A stretch of DNA of 64,000 bases from Bacillus sp. FJAT-28004 (lineage in GTDB: Bacteria > Bacillota > Bacilli > Paenibacillales > Paenibacillaceae). The notes below the pieces were generated by a model. The model did not search any database. It was given only the letters and a program-made list of their open reading frames with translations, and was not told the origin of the DNA. Position 1 is the first letter of the stretch. The number at the start of each line of letters is the position of its first letter. The stretch is from NCBI RefSeq assembly GCF_001280845.1, contig NZ_LGHP01000001.1:1884435-1948434 (forward strand), given 5' to 3'. The translations under genes were made by a program, and so were the position numbers. This document shows, one piece after another, positions 18,020 through 27,660 of this stretch.

Positions 18020-18534
18020 TTAAGCTTTTAGGGGCGGTTTTGGTTCTGTTTGCAGGCACGATGATAGGCTTCCAACAAGCGGCGAAATTCGCCGAGCGTC
18101 CTAGGCAGTTAAGACAGCTGGCACATGCGCTGCAAAGACTGGAGACAGAAATCGGCTATGGTCATACCCCATTGCCAGAAGCACTGGAGAGAACCGCATC
18201 AGCTACGCCAGAGCCGCTAGCAACCATATTTCGCAAGGCAGCAAGCGGGGTCTGGGAAACCGAAAGCTTTACCTTTAGCGATAGCTGGGAGCAAGCGATA
18301 AAGTCACAGTGGGATGCAACCTCGATGCGAAAAAACGAGCAGGCTGTACTTATACGTTTAGGATCAACGCTTGGAATAAGCGATAAGGAAGATCAAATGA
18401 AGCATATACATCTTGCGTTATTGCAGCTGAAGGCTGAGGAGGACGCTGCGAGAGACGATCAGGGGCGTTACGAGAAGATGTGGAAAAGTCTCGGTATATT
18501 GATCGCTGTTCTGGTCGTCATTTTGATGGTGTAG
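18016..18534 (+). CDS. spoIIIAB: Stage III sporulation protein AB
   Basis: 172 residues with a TM helix at each end (about 2-18 and 154-171). The interior holds amphipathic helices with the family block PRQLRQLAHALQRLETEIGYG followed by PLPEAL. The fold resembles GspF-type platform proteins. The GTG at 18016 overlaps the spoIIIAA stop by four bases. It ends with a helix anchor (LGILIAVLVVILMV). Confidence 0.95.
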   Translation: MIKLLGAVLVLFAGTMIGFQQAAKFAERPRQLRQLAHALQRLETEIGYGHTPLPEALERTASATPEPLATIFRKAASGVWETESFTFSDSWEQAIKSQWDATSMRKNEQAVLIRLGSTLGISDKEDQMKHIHLALLQLKAEEDAARDDQGRYEKMWKSLGILIAVLVVILMV

Positions 18535-18549
18535 TGGGGTGCCGCATTG

Positions 18550-18753
18550 ATGAATATGGATGTGAGCGCCATTTTCCAAATTGCTGGAATCGGAATTGTT
18601 ATCGCAATGATACATTCGGTACTGAAGCAAATGGGAAAAGAAGATATGGCGCACTGGGTAACGCTTATCGGTTTTGTTGTCGTATTGTTTATGGTTGTTC
18701 GAATGCTTAATGAATTGTTCCAGGAAATCAAATCGATTTTTTTGTTCCAGTAG
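18550..18753 (+). CDS. spoIIIAC: Stage III sporulation protein AC
   Basis: 67 residues, two TM helices (FQIAGIGIVIAMIHSVL and WVTLIGFVVVLFMVVRML), closing LFQEIKSIFLFQ as in B. subtilis SpoIIIAC. The ATG at 18550 has GGGGTG nine bases upstream; the TTG at 18547 is a possible one-codon extension. Component of the SpoIIIA channel complex. Confidence 0.95.
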   Translation: MNMDVSAIFQIAGIGIVIAMIHSVLKQMGKEDMAHWVTLIGFVVVLFMVVRMLNELFQEIKSIFLFQ

Positions 18754-18792
18754 ACGTCATCATTCAGACGTGAATGCAAGCAGGTGAGCCAA

Positions 18793-19188
18793 ATGGAAAT
18801 GATTCAAATCGTTGGTCTTGGTCTGATGGCTTCGGTACTCATCATTGTCGTTCGTGAGCAAAAGCCGATGTTCTCTTTTTTGCTCGCCGCGTTTACGGGA
18901 TTGTTTATATTCCTGTATTTGATCGGCAAAATCGAAATTGTCATTTCCGTGCTTGAGGATCTGGCTAATCGATCAGGTATCCCTTCCATTTACTTGAAGA
19001 CGATCTTGAAAATAATCGGAATCGCATATATTGCTGAGTTTGGAGCACAGATCGTCAGAGATGCGGGGCAAGAGGGGATTGCCTCGAAAATCGAATTTGC
19101 CGGCAAAGTATTTATTCTTGTTATGGCTGTCCCTATTATCAGCGTCATTGTTGAGACAGTTATTGGGCTGCTGCCGGATGGGGGGTGA
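18793..19188 (+). CDS. spoIIIAD: Stage III sporulation protein AD
   Basis: About 131 residues, four hydrophobic helices. VGLGLMASVLIIVVREQKP opens the protein, and the middle carries LKIIGIAYIAEFGAQIVRDAGQEGIASKIE, which is conserved in the family. The start is ambiguous among GTG 18784, ATG 18793 and ATG 18799; AGGTGAG at 18782-18788 favours one of the ATGs. Its stop overlaps an upstream GTG of spoIIIAE. Confidence 0.95.
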   Translation: MEMIQIVGLGLMASVLIIVVREQKPMFSFLLAAFTGLFIFLYLIGKIEIVISVLEDLANRSGIPSIYLKTILKIIGIAYIAEFGAQIVRDAGQEGIASKIEFAGKVFILVMAVPIISVIVETVIGLLPDGG

Positions 19189-19193
19189 AGCGA

Positions 19194-20441
19194 ATGATTA
19201 AGCTCACTCCTGCGCGCGATAGGGCCAAGCTGATGCTGTTCATCTTAGTGTCAATGATCGTATTGTCTATCGCGCCAACTGTCACCTATGCCATAAGCGG
19301 TGAGAGCGCAGCACCAGTTGTAGATAACCAAGTTAATGCGGATGAGCTTTCTAAGGAGCTCACGGCTCAGCAAATTGGTGGACTAGATACGGGTGCTGTC
19401 GAGTCTTACTGGAACAATCTCCGAAGTGAATATGGCGGTTATTTCCCAGAACAGCATATTCCAAGTTTCATGGAGATGATTCTACCAGGAGGTGAGGGTC
19501 TTAAGCTTACGGATATTCTGAGCGGCCTGCTGAAGTATTTGTGGCATGAGGTGCTCTACAATGGCAAGCTGCTTGTGACCATAGTGATGCTGACCGTGTT
19601 CAGTATGGTGCTCGAGACGCTGCAAAACGCTTTTGAACGAAACGCAGTCAGCAAGGTAGCATACTCGATTACGTACATGGTGCTAATCATTATCGCGGTG
19701 AACAGCTTTCATGTCGCAATGGGTTATGCAAAAGGTGCAATTGAGAGCATGATTCAATTTATGCTTGCGATGGTCCCGCTGCTGCTTACGCTGCTTGCAT
19801 CAATGGGCAATGTAGTCACCGTATCGGTACTGCATCCTTTGATCATTTTCATGATTCATGCCGTAGGAACACTCATTTACAAGCTCGTGTTTCCATTATT
19901 GTTCTTTTCGGCCGTGCTTCACATAGCAAGTGCATTGTCGGAAAAATTCAAAGTTACTCAACTAGCGAATCTGTTGCGTAACATCGGAGTGGGCGTAATG
20001 GGAGTGCTGCTTACGGTATTTCTAGGAGTCATTTCGGTGCAAGGTGCGACAGGAGCAGTCACGGATGGAGTTACGCTGCGGACAGCTAAGTTCGTAACGG
20101 GAAATTTCGTCCCTGTTGTAGGGAGAATGTTTTCTGATGCAGCGGATACGGTAATCTCGGCTTCCATGCTTGCAAAAAATGCAATTGGCTTAGCAGGTGT
20201 CATTATTCTGCTCTTCATCAGCGCATTTCCTGCAATCAAAATAATGACGCTAGCACTCATCTATAACATTGCCGCTGCTGTCATGCAGCCGCTGGGAGAA
20301 TCTCCGATCGTCACATGCTTAGAAACAATAGGCAAGACGATGATTTACGTTTTTGCGGCTTTGGCTGCTGTCAGTCTTATGTTTTTTCTTGCGGTTACGA
20401 TCATTTTGACTGCAGGCAATGCGGCGATGATGGTCAGGTAA
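19194..20441 (+). CDS. spoIIIAE: Stage III sporulation protein AE
   Basis: 415 residues, the largest membrane component of the SpoIIIA complex. A signal peptide (LMLFILVSMIVLSIAPTVTYA) is followed by a soluble segment (about 30-100, WNNLRSEYGGYFPEQ) and then about seven TM helices. NVVTVSVLHPLIIFMIHAVG and VPVVGRMFSDAADTV are conserved blocks. The ATG at 19194 has GGGGGTG six bases upstream, favoured over the GTG at 19185. Confidence 0.95.
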   Translation: MIKLTPARDRAKLMLFILVSMIVLSIAPTVTYAISGESAAPVVDNQVNADELSKELTAQQIGGLDTGAVESYWNNLRSEYGGYFPEQHIPSFMEMILPGGEGLKLTDILSGLLKYLWHEVLYNGKLLVTIVMLTVFSMVLETLQNAFERNAVSKVAYSITYMVLIIIAVNSFHVAMGYAKGAIESMIQFMLAMVPLLLTLLASMGNVVTVSVLHPLIIFMIHAVGTLIYKLVFPLLFFSAVLHIASALSEKFKVTQLANLLRNIGVGVMGVLLTVFLGVISVQGATGAVTDGVTLRTAKFVTGNFVPVVGRMFSDAADTVISASMLAKNAIGLAGVIILLFISAFPAIKIMTLALIYNIAAAVMQPLGESPIVTCLETIGKTMIYVFAALAAVSLMFFLAVTIILTAGNAAMMVR

Positions 20442-20461
20442 GGAAGGAGACGAGAGCTGTG

Positions 20462-21214
20462 ATGGCTTGGTTAAGCGACTGGCTGAGAGATATTATAGCA
20501 GTCATTCTACTGGCAGTGTTCGTCGAACTTCTGCTCCCGAACAAAGCGATGCAGCGCTACGCTCGGCTAGTAGTCGGCTTGTTCATTCTCCTGACGATTC
20601 TCTCGCCCATATTGAAACTCATACAAAGTGACATCGGTGCGAAGCTGGATGAAGGCATGGAGAAATGGAGCAAATCGGCTATGACAGTTGAGACGCAAAT
20701 GAGTGGATTAAACCAAATTAAGCGAGATGCTGAGGCGATGAGCAACAAACGCAGCCTGGAAGCTGCCAGATTGACGGAACGAACATTGGAAGCGTCCATT
20801 CGAAATGAGCTTACCGAGCGGACGAAAGCATCAGTAGACGAGGTTGATGCCGTACTGAAGTGGACTACGGTTTCTGGAGCCCAAACACCTTATATCAGTC
20901 AAGTAATCGTTACTCTTAAAGCGGAAGATAACAAAAAAGGATTAGTAAAGGAAGGTGCTTCCGTGGAAGCGGTGCAGCCAGTTGTTGTAGACGTTGAAAT
21001 AGCATCTATAGAAGATGGAAGTTCAGCTCCAATCGGCAAGGATGATAAAGCTGATCTGGAAGCGTCTAATGAGACTGAGATGGTTGAAGGGAATTGGTCA
21101 AGAGCTGATCCTGCTACAGCAGTTGCGATAAAAAGCTTGATTGCGAAGGGGTGGGGGCTTGCTGATGAACAGATTATCGTAAGAAAACCAGCGGATCAAC
21201 AAGAGGCAAAGTGA
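20462..21214 (+). CDS. spoIIIAF: Stage III sporulation protein AF
   Basis: 250 residues. Two N-terminal TM helices (WLRDIIAVILLAVFVELLLP and ARLVVGLFILLTILSPIL) precede an alpha/beta ring-building soluble domain like that of SpoIIIAF/AG/AH. The region from about 165 to 215 is charged and less conserved. The ATG at 20462 (or GTG 20459) follows AAGGAGA. The start is set by the family N-terminus MAWLSDWL; an in-frame extension overlapping spoIIIAE is rejected. Confidence 0.95.
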   Translation: MAWLSDWLRDIIAVILLAVFVELLLPNKAMQRYARLVVGLFILLTILSPILKLIQSDIGAKLDEGMEKWSKSAMTVETQMSGLNQIKRDAEAMSNKRSLEAARLTERTLEASIRNELTERTKASVDEVDAVLKWTTVSGAQTPYISQVIVTLKAEDNKKGLVKEGASVEAVQPVVVDVEIASIEDGSSAPIGKDDKADLEASNETEMVEGNWSRADPATAVAIKSLIAKGWGLADEQIIVRKPADQQEAK

Positions 21215-21245
21215 GAGGTTAGGAATGGAGAGGAGGTAAGGCGCG

Positions 21246-21878
21246 GTGGCCAAATGGCTTGATGGCATAGAATCAGCGGTTGGCGGCGGTCCCGGCGGTC
21301 CAAAGCGAGTGCGGACACTGCGAATATTGCTAATCGTTGGGGGGATTGGCGCAGCGCTAATGATATTGAATTCATTTTTACCCTTTAAAGAAGTTGAGCC
21401 CTCTGTGCAGGATCCGAATCCGCCGCCTCAAACCGAGGCTGCTTGGGGGAATTCGGTGTCCTCAGGAAGTTCCGTATTCACCACAATTGAGAATACCTTA
21501 GAAGTAAGACTGAAGGAGATATTAGAGAAAATTGTCGGCGTGGGAACGGTTGATGTACTTGTAACGGTCGATTCCACGGAAGAAATCATCCATGAACGAA
21601 ATACACAAGAATCACAACAGGTGACCGATGAGAATGACCCGAACGGTGGGAAGAGGCATATTACGGCGATCTCAAAAGACGGACAGGTCGTATTTTATGA
21701 GGTTTCCGGCGATCAAAAGCCGATCATAACCAAAACGATTAACCCGCGTATACGCGGTATCCTCATAGTTGCCAAAGGTGCTGAAAATGCAACAGTTAGA
21801 CGCATCATTACCAATGCGGTGGAGAAGGGCATCAGTGTGCCGGTTAATCGAATTTCTGTTGTACCAAGCAAACAATAA
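21246..21878 (+). CDS. spoIIIAG: Stage III sporulation protein AG
   Basis: 210 residues. One TM helix at about 27-43 (LRILLIVGGIGAALMILNSF) precedes a Pro-rich linker and the ring-building domain (RLKEILEKIVGVGTVDVLVTVDST; later IRGILIVAKGAENATVRRIITNAVE). SpoIIIAG forms the large ring of the channel in the mother-cell membrane. The GTG at 21246 has AGGAGGT upstream. Confidence 0.96.
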   Translation: MAKWLDGIESAVGGGPGGPKRVRTLRILLIVGGIGAALMILNSFLPFKEVEPSVQDPNPPPQTEAAWGNSVSSGSSVFTTIENTLEVRLKEILEKIVGVGTVDVLVTVDSTEEIIHERNTQESQQVTDENDPNGGKRHITAISKDGQVVFYEVSGDQKPIITKTINPRIRGILIVAKGAENATVRRIITNAVEKGISVPVNRISVVPSKQ

Positions 21879-21910
21879 AACCAAATTGAATTGATGGGGA
21901 GGGTGTTCTC

Positions 21911-22528
21911 ATGAACACGAAAAGACAAACGGTATGGCTTGTATCAATGCTCAGCTTGATGGTGGTATTATCAGCGTATTATTTATTCACGCAGGATGTG
22001 GAGACTCCAGATGTGCTGACGGATGGCACACAAACGGAACAAGCAGCGCAAAATGCGACTGAGGCTGCAGCAAGCGGTGATGGTCTGGTCGTAAATGAAG
22101 TGGAGCAGCCAGTGGATGGAACCATTTTAAGCGAAGCTGATAAAGAAGCATTAAAACAAATTGATGCACAAGGCTTGGCTGCAGGTGGAGTATTCAGTGA
22201 ACTGCTCGCGAAACGGGAAATGAAGTACAACGAAATTGATAATCGTGTAATGGCGGCTGTTAACGATACGCTCAAAAAACCAGAAGAAGCATCTGCCGCA
22301 ATAGCTGAGCTTGATATGTTAGAAGAGAAACATACGAAGCTGACTGGCATTGAAGCAGAGCTGCTCAAGCAATATGAAAATGTAGTCATCGATGAGCAAA
22401 GCGACAAATACAATGTAGTTGTCTCAAGCGAGAAGCTTGAGAAAAAGCAAGCAGCTGACATTATAAAACTGGTCATGAGCACTCTTGATGTAGATGCTGA
22501 TCAAGTATCGGTACAATATATCCCTTAA
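21911..22528 (+). CDS. spoIIIAH: Stage III sporulation protein AH
   Basis: 205 residues. A TM anchor at about 8-27 is followed by an Ala/Thr/Glu-rich stalk and a C-terminal ring-building domain. The latter includes FSELLAKREMKYNEIDNRV and KKQAADIIKLVMSTLDVDADQVSVQYIP. SpoIIIAH binds forespore SpoIIQ across the intermembrane space and is YscJ-like. Last gene of the operon, followed by a terminator. Confidence 0.96.
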   Translation: MNTKRQTVWLVSMLSLMVVLSAYYLFTQDVETPDVLTDGTQTEQAAQNATEAAASGDGLVVNEVEQPVDGTILSEADKEALKQIDAQGLAAGGVFSELLAKREMKYNEIDNRVMAAVNDTLKKPEEASAAIAELDMLEEKHTKLTGIEAELLKQYENVVIDEQSDKYNVVVSSEKLEKKQAADIIKLVMSTLDVDADQVSVQYIP

Positions 22529-22555
22529 GCAGCACGAATGGCTCTAATACGGAGA

Positions 22556-22606
22556 AAAAGCCTTGTCGTTCCAGCATATTAGCTGGAGGCGGCAAGGCCT
22601 TTTTTT
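22556..22606 (+). terminator. Terminator after spoIIIAH
   Basis: AAAAAGCCTTGTCG... pairs with CGGCAAGGCCTTTTT, with an inner CCAGC/GCTGG stem; seven T follow. Confidence 0.92.
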
Positions 22607-22772
22607 ATACTGTCATCCGCGATTGAACAAAAAATGATTCGTGTTCAGGCTTGTTTATGATATAATGTTATACGTTATGTGAAAGAATTGGTTATAATGG
22701 CATGAACACCATTAATGGTTACAAGCCATGGAAGCAATCTTGCTATCGCAAATTTAAGGAGTGAAAATATTC

Positions 22773-23264
22773 ATGTTCAAATTGAGCGAGATCAAAGAGT
22801 TGATCAAATTGGTTGATCAAACTTCCGTTCATGAGCTGGAAATCGAAAACGAAGGGACTCGCCTGCTCATTCGCAAGCCTGGCAAAACAGAAGTGGTGAA
22901 TATGCAAGCGGCCCCAATTACGCATACATACGCGCCTGCACCATTACAAGTTCAGCCGGCCGCTCCAGCAGCGCAGCCTCAAGCCGTACAAGAAACGGCA
23001 CCAGCTCGTCCTTCAACGGATCATTTGCACCAAATCGTATCTCCAATGGTAGGAACGTTCTATAGTTCTCCGACTCCGGAAGCAAGTGCTTTCGTAAAAG
23101 TTGGCGATCGCGTAAATGATAAGAGCGTTGTATGTATTTTGGAAGCTATGAAGCTGATGAATGAACTCGAAGCAGAGGTTCGCGGCGAAATTGTGGAAAT
23201 TTTGGTATCTAACGGCCAGCTTGTCGAGTACGGCCAGCCATTGTTCCTTGTAAAGCCTGAATAA
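22773..23264 (+). CDS. accB: Biotin carboxyl carrier protein of acetyl-CoA carboxylase
   Basis: 163 residues. It carries the biotin that moves CO2 to acetyl-CoA, the first committed step of fatty acid synthesis. The N-terminal helix (FKLSEIKELIKLVDQ) and a Pro/Ala linker (about 48-80) precede the biotinyl domain; K127 in EAMKLMNE is the biotin attachment site. The ATG at 22773 gives the family start; a GTG at 22761 overlaps the AAGGAG site and is rejected. Followed after 53 bases by accC. Confidence 0.96.
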   Translation: MFKLSEIKELIKLVDQTSVHELEIENEGTRLLIRKPGKTEVVNMQAAPITHTYAPAPLQVQPAAPAAQPQAVQETAPARPSTDHLHQIVSPMVGTFYSSPTPEASAFVKVGDRVNDKSVVCILEAMKLMNELEAEVRGEIVEILVSNGQLVEYGQPLFLVKPE

Positions 23265-23317
23265 TGTAGTGAGTTAACGTCCGAACAGGGAAACTGTCGT
23301 TTGAAAGGGGTTCCTAC

Positions 23318-24673
23318 GTGAAATTTCACAAAATATTAATTGCAAACCGCGGTGAAATTGCTGTACGTATTATTCGTGCTTGTCGCGAACTAGGTATTAG
23401 CACCGTTGCGGTCTATTCCGAAGCGGATCGTGATTCGCTTCATGTACGGTTAGCCGACGAAGCCTATTGCATCGGGCCTACCGCATCTAAAGACAGCTAT
23501 TTAAACTTAACAAATATTATGAGCGTAGCTACAATAACCGAATGCGATGCTATTCATCCAGGTTATGGTTTTCTAGCTGAAAACGCTGACTTTGCAGAAA
23601 TCTGCGAATCATGCAATATCACTTTCATCGGACCATCACCCGAAGCTATTAACAAAATGGGCGACAAAGCGGTTGCCAAGCTGACGATGAGAACGGCTGA
23701 TGTGCCAATCATTCCGGGTTCTGACGGTCTTGTAGAGAATATGGATGAAGCGATCCGCGTTGCTCGCGAAATCGGCTACCCCGTTATTATTAAAGCGACT
23801 GCGGGCGGCGGAGGCAAAGGCATTCGGATTGCGGATGACGAGACCACGCTAGTAGCGCAAATTACAACTGCACAGCAAGAGGCTCAAAAAGCCTTCGGCA
23901 ATGCTGGTGTATATTTAGAAAAATATTTAACGGGCATGAAGCACGTTGAAATTCAAATTATGGCAGACAAGCATGGCAATGCTGTTCATTTGTTTGAACG
24001 TGATTGCTCCGTGCAGCGCAGACGCCAAAAGCTAGTCGAAGAGGCGCCTTGCTCTGTACTAACTCCTGAACTTCGTGATCGCATGGGACAAGCAGCTGTT
24101 CGTGCAGCTTTAGCGGTAAACTACTCAGGTGCTGGAACGTTGGAGTTTTTACTTGGCCCTGACGAGATGTTTTATTTCATGGAGATGAATACACGTATTC
24201 AAGTTGAGCATCCCGTAACAGAGATGATCACAAACGTGGATTTAATTAAAGAAATGATCTCTGTAGCAGAAGGGAATCCACTTTCCTTCTCGCAAAGCGA
24301 TCTTAAGATTAATGGTTGGTCCATTGAATGCCGGATCAATGCAGAGGATTCAGAAAGAAATTTCATGCCTTCTCCTGGTTTGATTCCTTTTTACTTGCCG
24401 CCAGGCGGAGCCGGTGTTCGCGTAGACAGCGCAGTTTATCCAGGCTACACGATTTCACCGCATTATGACTCGATGATTGCTAAGTTAATCGTTTGGGGAT
24501 CAACCCGTGAAGAAGCAATTGCAAGAATGAAACGGGCATTGTCTGAATTCGCTATTGAAGGCATTCGGACAACGATTCCATTCCATTTGAAGCTGCTGAA
24601 TCATCCGAAATTCGTTAGTGGAAACTTCGACATTAAGTTTCTTGAAGAGCATGATATTAACGCTCCTGAATGA
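23318..24673 (+). CDS. accC: Acetyl-CoA carboxylase, biotin carboxylase subunit
   Basis: 451 residues, ATP-grasp enzyme that carboxylates biotin on AccB. Conserved blocks: [47 protein letters not shown] (ATP loop), [18 protein letters not shown] and [15 protein letters not shown] with the catalytic Glu/Asn/Arg. GTG start with GAAAGGGG upstream. The accA and accD subunits are not in the window. Confidence 0.97.
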   Translation: MKFHKILIANRGEIAVRIIRACRELGISTVAVYSEADRDSLHVRLADEAYCIGPTASKDSYLNLTNIMSVATITECDAIHPGYGFLAENADFAEICESCNITFIGPSPEAINKMGDKAVAKLTMRTADVPIIPGSDGLVENMDEAIRVAREIGYPVIIKATAGGGGKGIRIADDETTLVAQITTAQQEAQKAFGNAGVYLEKYLTGMKHVEIQIMADKHGNAVHLFERDCSVQRRRQKLVEEAPCSVLTPELRDRMGQAAVRAALAVNYSGAGTLEFLLGPDEMFYFMEMNTRIQVEHPVTEMITNVDLIKEMISVAEGNPLSFSQSDLKINGWSIECRINAEDSERNFMPSPGLIPFYLPPGGAGVRVDSAVYPGYTISPHYDSMIAKLIVWGSTREEAIARMKRALSEFAIEGIRTTIPFHLKLLNHPKFVSGNFDIKFLEEHDINAPE

Positions 24674-24808
24674 AGATACGACAAAGATGTGAACAAGTAG
24701 TATCGTTTGTCATATTTCTTACCGAATGTTATAGTATATTAACAAGATGCGGTTTATTGCTTGGCTTAAAGCCGAGTACGCGCAACTTTAAGGAGGTGTA
24801 CAGCCATC

Positions 24809-25216
24809 ATGAGTACGATAGCTGCGGAGTATGAGAAAACGGACATTGGCACGATTCAAATTGCACCTGAAGTCATCGAAGTAATCGCTGGATTAGCTAC
24901 GATTGAAGTGGATGGAGTCGCTGGAATGAGCGGCGGATTTGCAGGAGGCATTGTAGAGCTTCTTGGACGCAAAAATTTATCCAAAGGTGTTAAAGTTGAA
25001 GTGGGTCAGCGTGAAGCTGCAGTAGATGTATCCATTATCGTTGAGTACGGCAACCGTATTCCGGAGATTGCTTCGGAAATTCAACGAAATGTGAAACGCT
25101 CTATTGAGATGATGACGGGACTCCACGTTGTTGAAGTGAACGTACATATTCACGATGTACATTTCAAGACGCTTGATAAACCGGAAGAAGAAGAAGTGCT
25201 TCACAGAGTGAAATAA
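24809..25216 (+). CDS. yqhY: Asp23/Gls24 family envelope stress protein YqhY
   Basis: 135 residues. The Asp23 domain spans most of the protein (GTIQIAPEVIEVIAGLATIEVDGVAGM; then VDVSIIVEYGNRIPEIASEIQRNVKRSIEMMTG). B. subtilis YqhY sits after accBC and is tied to fatty-acid synthesis control there; the same order is seen here. AAGGAGGTG precedes the ATG. It probably works with the AmaP anchor encoded just downstream, although a terminator lies between. Confidence 0.93.
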   Translation: MSTIAAEYEKTDIGTIQIAPEVIEVIAGLATIEVDGVAGMSGGFAGGIVELLGRKNLSKGVKVEVGQREAAVDVSIIVEYGNRIPEIASEIQRNVKRSIEMMTGLHVVEVNVHIHDVHFKTLDKPEEEEVLHRVK

Positions 25217-25244
25217 ATAAAAATGGTTTAATTAAATCCCGTAC

Positions 25245-25288
25245 AACCCCCTCGTGAATGGGCATGCCGCTCGGCGCAAGGGGGTTTT
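25245..25288 (+). terminator. Terminator after yqhY
   Basis: AACCCCCT...AGGGGGTT stem with a GC-rich interior (GCATGC, GCTCGGCGC) and a short T tract. Confidence 0.8.
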
Positions 25289-25318
25289 CATTCGGCTTGG
25301 CAGGAGGAGGCGCTACGC

Positions 25319-25876
25319 TTGATTAAGGTCGTGGACAAGCTGCTTTTGTTTTTGTATAGCATCGTGATTGGATGTGTATCCGTTTTTCTGCTATCCATTG
25401 GATTTGGCTGGATATCGCGAGATTTATTGAACGATTTAGTAGGCGATTTATATCGTATCGACTCCATACAAATTACGTTCGCAGTAGTCGGAGTCATCTT
25501 ATTCATTCTTAGCTTAAGGTTTTTTGTTGTATCTCTTCATCGCGGATCAGCTTCAGCTCCGTCAATTGATCAAAGAACGGATTTCGGTGATATTCGTATC
25601 TCTCTTGAAACTATTGAAAATTTGACATTGAAGGCAGCTTCACGCCAACGCGGCGTAAAGGACTTGCGCGCTCGCATTCGGGCGACGGATGCTGGTCTAG
25701 ATATTGTGATACGCGCTGTAGTTGATGGTGAAAGTTCCATACCGGTGCTGACTGAAGAGATTCAACGTACGGTGAAAGAGCATGTAGAGGAAATAGCCGG
25801 TATACCCGTAACTAACGTTGCGGTATATGTTGCGAACATCATTCAAACGGGGACGTTCAAGAGTCGCGTGGAATAG
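25319..25876 (+). CDS. amaP: Alkaline shock response membrane anchor protein AmaP
   Basis: 185 residues. Two TM helices (about 7-27 and 48-70) form a hairpin, followed by a cytoplasmic Asp23-like domain (GDIRISLETIENLTLKAASR; VPVTNVAVYVANI-type ending). AmaP anchors Asp23 at the membrane in Staphylococcus. TTG start with AGGAGGAGG upstream. The DUF2273 gene follows closely, completing the usual trio. Confidence 0.88.
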   Translation: MIKVVDKLLLFLYSIVIGCVSVFLLSIGFGWISRDLLNDLVGDLYRIDSIQITFAVVGVILFILSLRFFVVSLHRGSASAPSIDQRTDFGDIRISLETIENLTLKAASRQRGVKDLRARIRATDAGLDIVIRAVVDGESSIPVLTEEIQRTVKEHVEEIAGIPVTNVAVYVANIIQTGTFKSRVE

Positions 25877-25890
25877 AGGTGAGTTTGCTC

Positions 25891-26121
25891 ATGTGGAGGG
25901 AATTCTGGGACATCTATCGCAAGCGTGCTATTGGCGCAGCGATTGGGTTGTTTTTCGGATTGCTATATTTGTTTGTCGGTTTTTGGGACATGCTTTTTGT
26001 AGGGTTGCTCGTCTCAATCGGTTATTGGATCGGCTTACAAAAGGAAACAAGTGACGGACCTGTTTTTCCATGGCAGCGGCTTTGGTATTCGTTGTTGGAA
26101 AGATTTCGACCGTTTAAATGA
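25891..26121 (+). CDS. DUF2273 small integral membrane protein
   Basis: 76 residues with two TM helices (AIGAAIGLFFGLLYLFVGFW and LFVGLLVSIGYWIGLQ). DUF2273 proteins accompany Asp23/AmaP genes; the role is unknown, possibly part of the membrane scaffold. The ATG at 25891 follows AGAGGTGA by eight bases and is preferred over the GTG at 25879, which lies inside that site. Confidence 0.85.
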   Translation: MWREFWDIYRKRAIGAAIGLFFGLLYLFVGFWDMLFVGLLVSIGYWIGLQKETSDGPVFPWQRLWYSLLERFRPFK

Positions 26122-26123
26122 TC

Positions 26124-26197
26124 CTGTGGTCTCCTCCGTACTCCGGATTTCGGAAAGCCGCTTATTCGGGGCAGGGAGGAGATCATAGGTTTTTTTT
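26124..26197 (+). terminator. Long terminator after the Asp23/AmaP group
   Basis: CCTGTGGTCTCCTCC pairs with GGAGGAGATCATAGG across a roughly 35-base interior that can itself fold, followed by eight T. Confidence 0.8.
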
Positions 26198-26203
26198 GAA
26201 GTT

Positions 26204-26238
26204 CGGCGTCAAGAGGACGCCGAAGGCGTTTTGGCTTG
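26204..26238 (+). repeat. Fragment of the dispersed hairpin element
   Basis: GGCGTCAAGAGGACGCC followed by GAAGGCGTTTTGGCTTG matches the GC-rich end of the element at 62489-62521 (same orientation as that copy). The AT-rich half is absent. It lies right after a terminator, 60 bases before nusB. Confidence 0.6.
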
Positions 26239-26298
26239 AACTATAGAGTTTACAAGAATAAAACCATTTTATCGGCATGAAACTGCCGCGGAGGTCAC

Positions 26299-26742
26299 AT
26301 GAAACGTAGATTAGCACGGGAAATAGCGATTTCAAGCTTATATCAGATGGAAATGAACGAAGTTACGGCTTCAGATGCAGTTGACATGCTTGTGGAAGAA
26401 ATGAGTCTAGATAATGAAATGGGTGCTGATCCTGCTGAGATTGGCAGCACAGATGCGTTTGCGCGAGAGATTGTAGCAGGCGTAATGGAACATAAGCAAG
26501 CGATTGACGGTATGCTGCAGCAGTTTTTGACGGGCTGGCATATCGACCGGTTATCGCGCGTAGACCGTCAAGTTCTAAGACTTGCTACGTACGAGATGGT
26601 ATTCCGTGACGATGTTCCGCCAAAAGCAACGATCAATGAAGCGATTGAGCTTGCGAAACATTTTGGTACAGAGGAATCCGGCAAGTTTGTCAATGGCGTA
26701 CTTGGAAAATTGCTTTTGGAAATTGAAGAATTAAAATCATAA
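26299..26742 (+). CDS. nusB: Transcription antitermination factor NusB
   Basis: 147 residues, all-helical. NusB with NusE binds boxA of rRNA transcripts. Motifs: RRLAREIAISSLYQMEMN at the N-terminus, DRLSRVDRQVLRLATYEMVF and PPKATINEAIELAKHFGTEESGKFVNGVLGKL at the C-terminus. GCGGAGGT lies before the ATG. An insertion around residues 35-55 (EMGADPAEIGSTDAF) is longer than in B. subtilis NusB. Confidence 0.95.
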   Translation: MKRRLAREIAISSLYQMEMNEVTASDAVDMLVEEMSLDNEMGADPAEIGSTDAFAREIVAGVMEHKQAIDGMLQQFLTGWHIDRLSRVDRQVLRLATYEMVFRDDVPPKATINEAIELAKHFGTEESGKFVNGVLGKLLLEIEELKS

Positions 26743-26791
26743 TTGCATGTAAGTGATCAAACATTCATCGATGTAAAAGGAGACTGGAGCT

Positions 26792-27652
26792 ATGTGTGCA
26801 CAAATCATTGAAGGAAAGAAAATATCCGACCTTATCCGTGAGGAGATGATTACGGAAACTGCAGCCTTGAAAGAAAAAGGGGTCATCCCTGGTTTGGCAG
26901 TCGTACTCGTAGGCGAAGATCCTGCCTCAAAAGTATACGTTGGCTCAAAGGAAAAAGCTTGCCAGCAGCTTGGTTTCTATTCAGAGGTACATCGTTTAGC
27001 CGCAGACACAAGTGAAGAAGATTTACTTGCTGTCATTGAACGTTTGAATAACCAATCTACGATTAATGGAATTCTAGTTCAATTACCGCTTCCGAAACAT
27101 ATCAACGAGAAGGCTGTTATTGATGCCATTGCCGTTGATAAAGATGTCGATGGCTTCCATCCAGAAAGCGTTGGCAATTTGGTTATTGGCGACGACAGCT
27201 TGCTGCCGTGTACGCCAGCAGGAGTCATTGAGCTTATTAAACGCAGTGGCGTTGACATTTCGGGGAAACATGCAGTTGTTATCGGCAGAAGCAACATCGT
27301 TGGCAAGCCAGTTGCCATGCTGCTGCTCCGTGAACATGCTACTGTTACGATATGTCATTCTCGTACTGCCAACATGGAAGAAATCGCCAAACAGGCAGAT
27401 ATTCTAGTCGTCGCTATCGGGAAAGCGAAAGCTATTGATAGTAAATTCGTTAAGCCAGGCGCTATCGTTATTGATGTCGGCATTAACCGTTTGGAGAATG
27501 GCAAGCTCGCGGGTGATGTTGATTTTGACGATTGCTTGGAAACAGCAGGATTCATTACACCAGTACCAGGCGGAGTTGGTCCTATGACGATTACACTCCT
27601 AATGAAAAATACAATTACAGCGGCAAAAAGGGCAAACGGAATTAAGGAGTGA
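26792..27652 (+). CDS. folD: Bifunctional methylenetetrahydrofolate dehydrogenase/cyclohydrolase
   Basis: 286 residues. Interconverts 5,10-methylene- and 10-formyl-tetrahydrofolate, supplying one-carbon units. Active-site K57 region is [15 protein letters not shown] site [18 protein letters not shown], and the C-terminal block is [31 protein letters not shown] precedes the ATG. Its stop overlaps the possible upstream starts of xseA. Confidence 0.97.
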   Translation: MCAQIIEGKKISDLIREEMITETAALKEKGVIPGLAVVLVGEDPASKVYVGSKEKACQQLGFYSEVHRLAADTSEEDLLAVIERLNNQSTINGILVQLPLPKHINEKAVIDAIAVDKDVDGFHPESVGNLVIGDDSLLPCTPAGVIELIKRSGVDISGKHAVVIGRSNIVGKPVAMLLLREHATVTICHSRTANMEEIAKQADILVVAIGKAKAIDSKFVKPGAIVIDVGINRLENGKLAGDVDFDDCLETAGFITPVPGGVGPMTITLLMKNTITAAKRANGIKE

Positions 27653-27660
27653 TGGCGGGC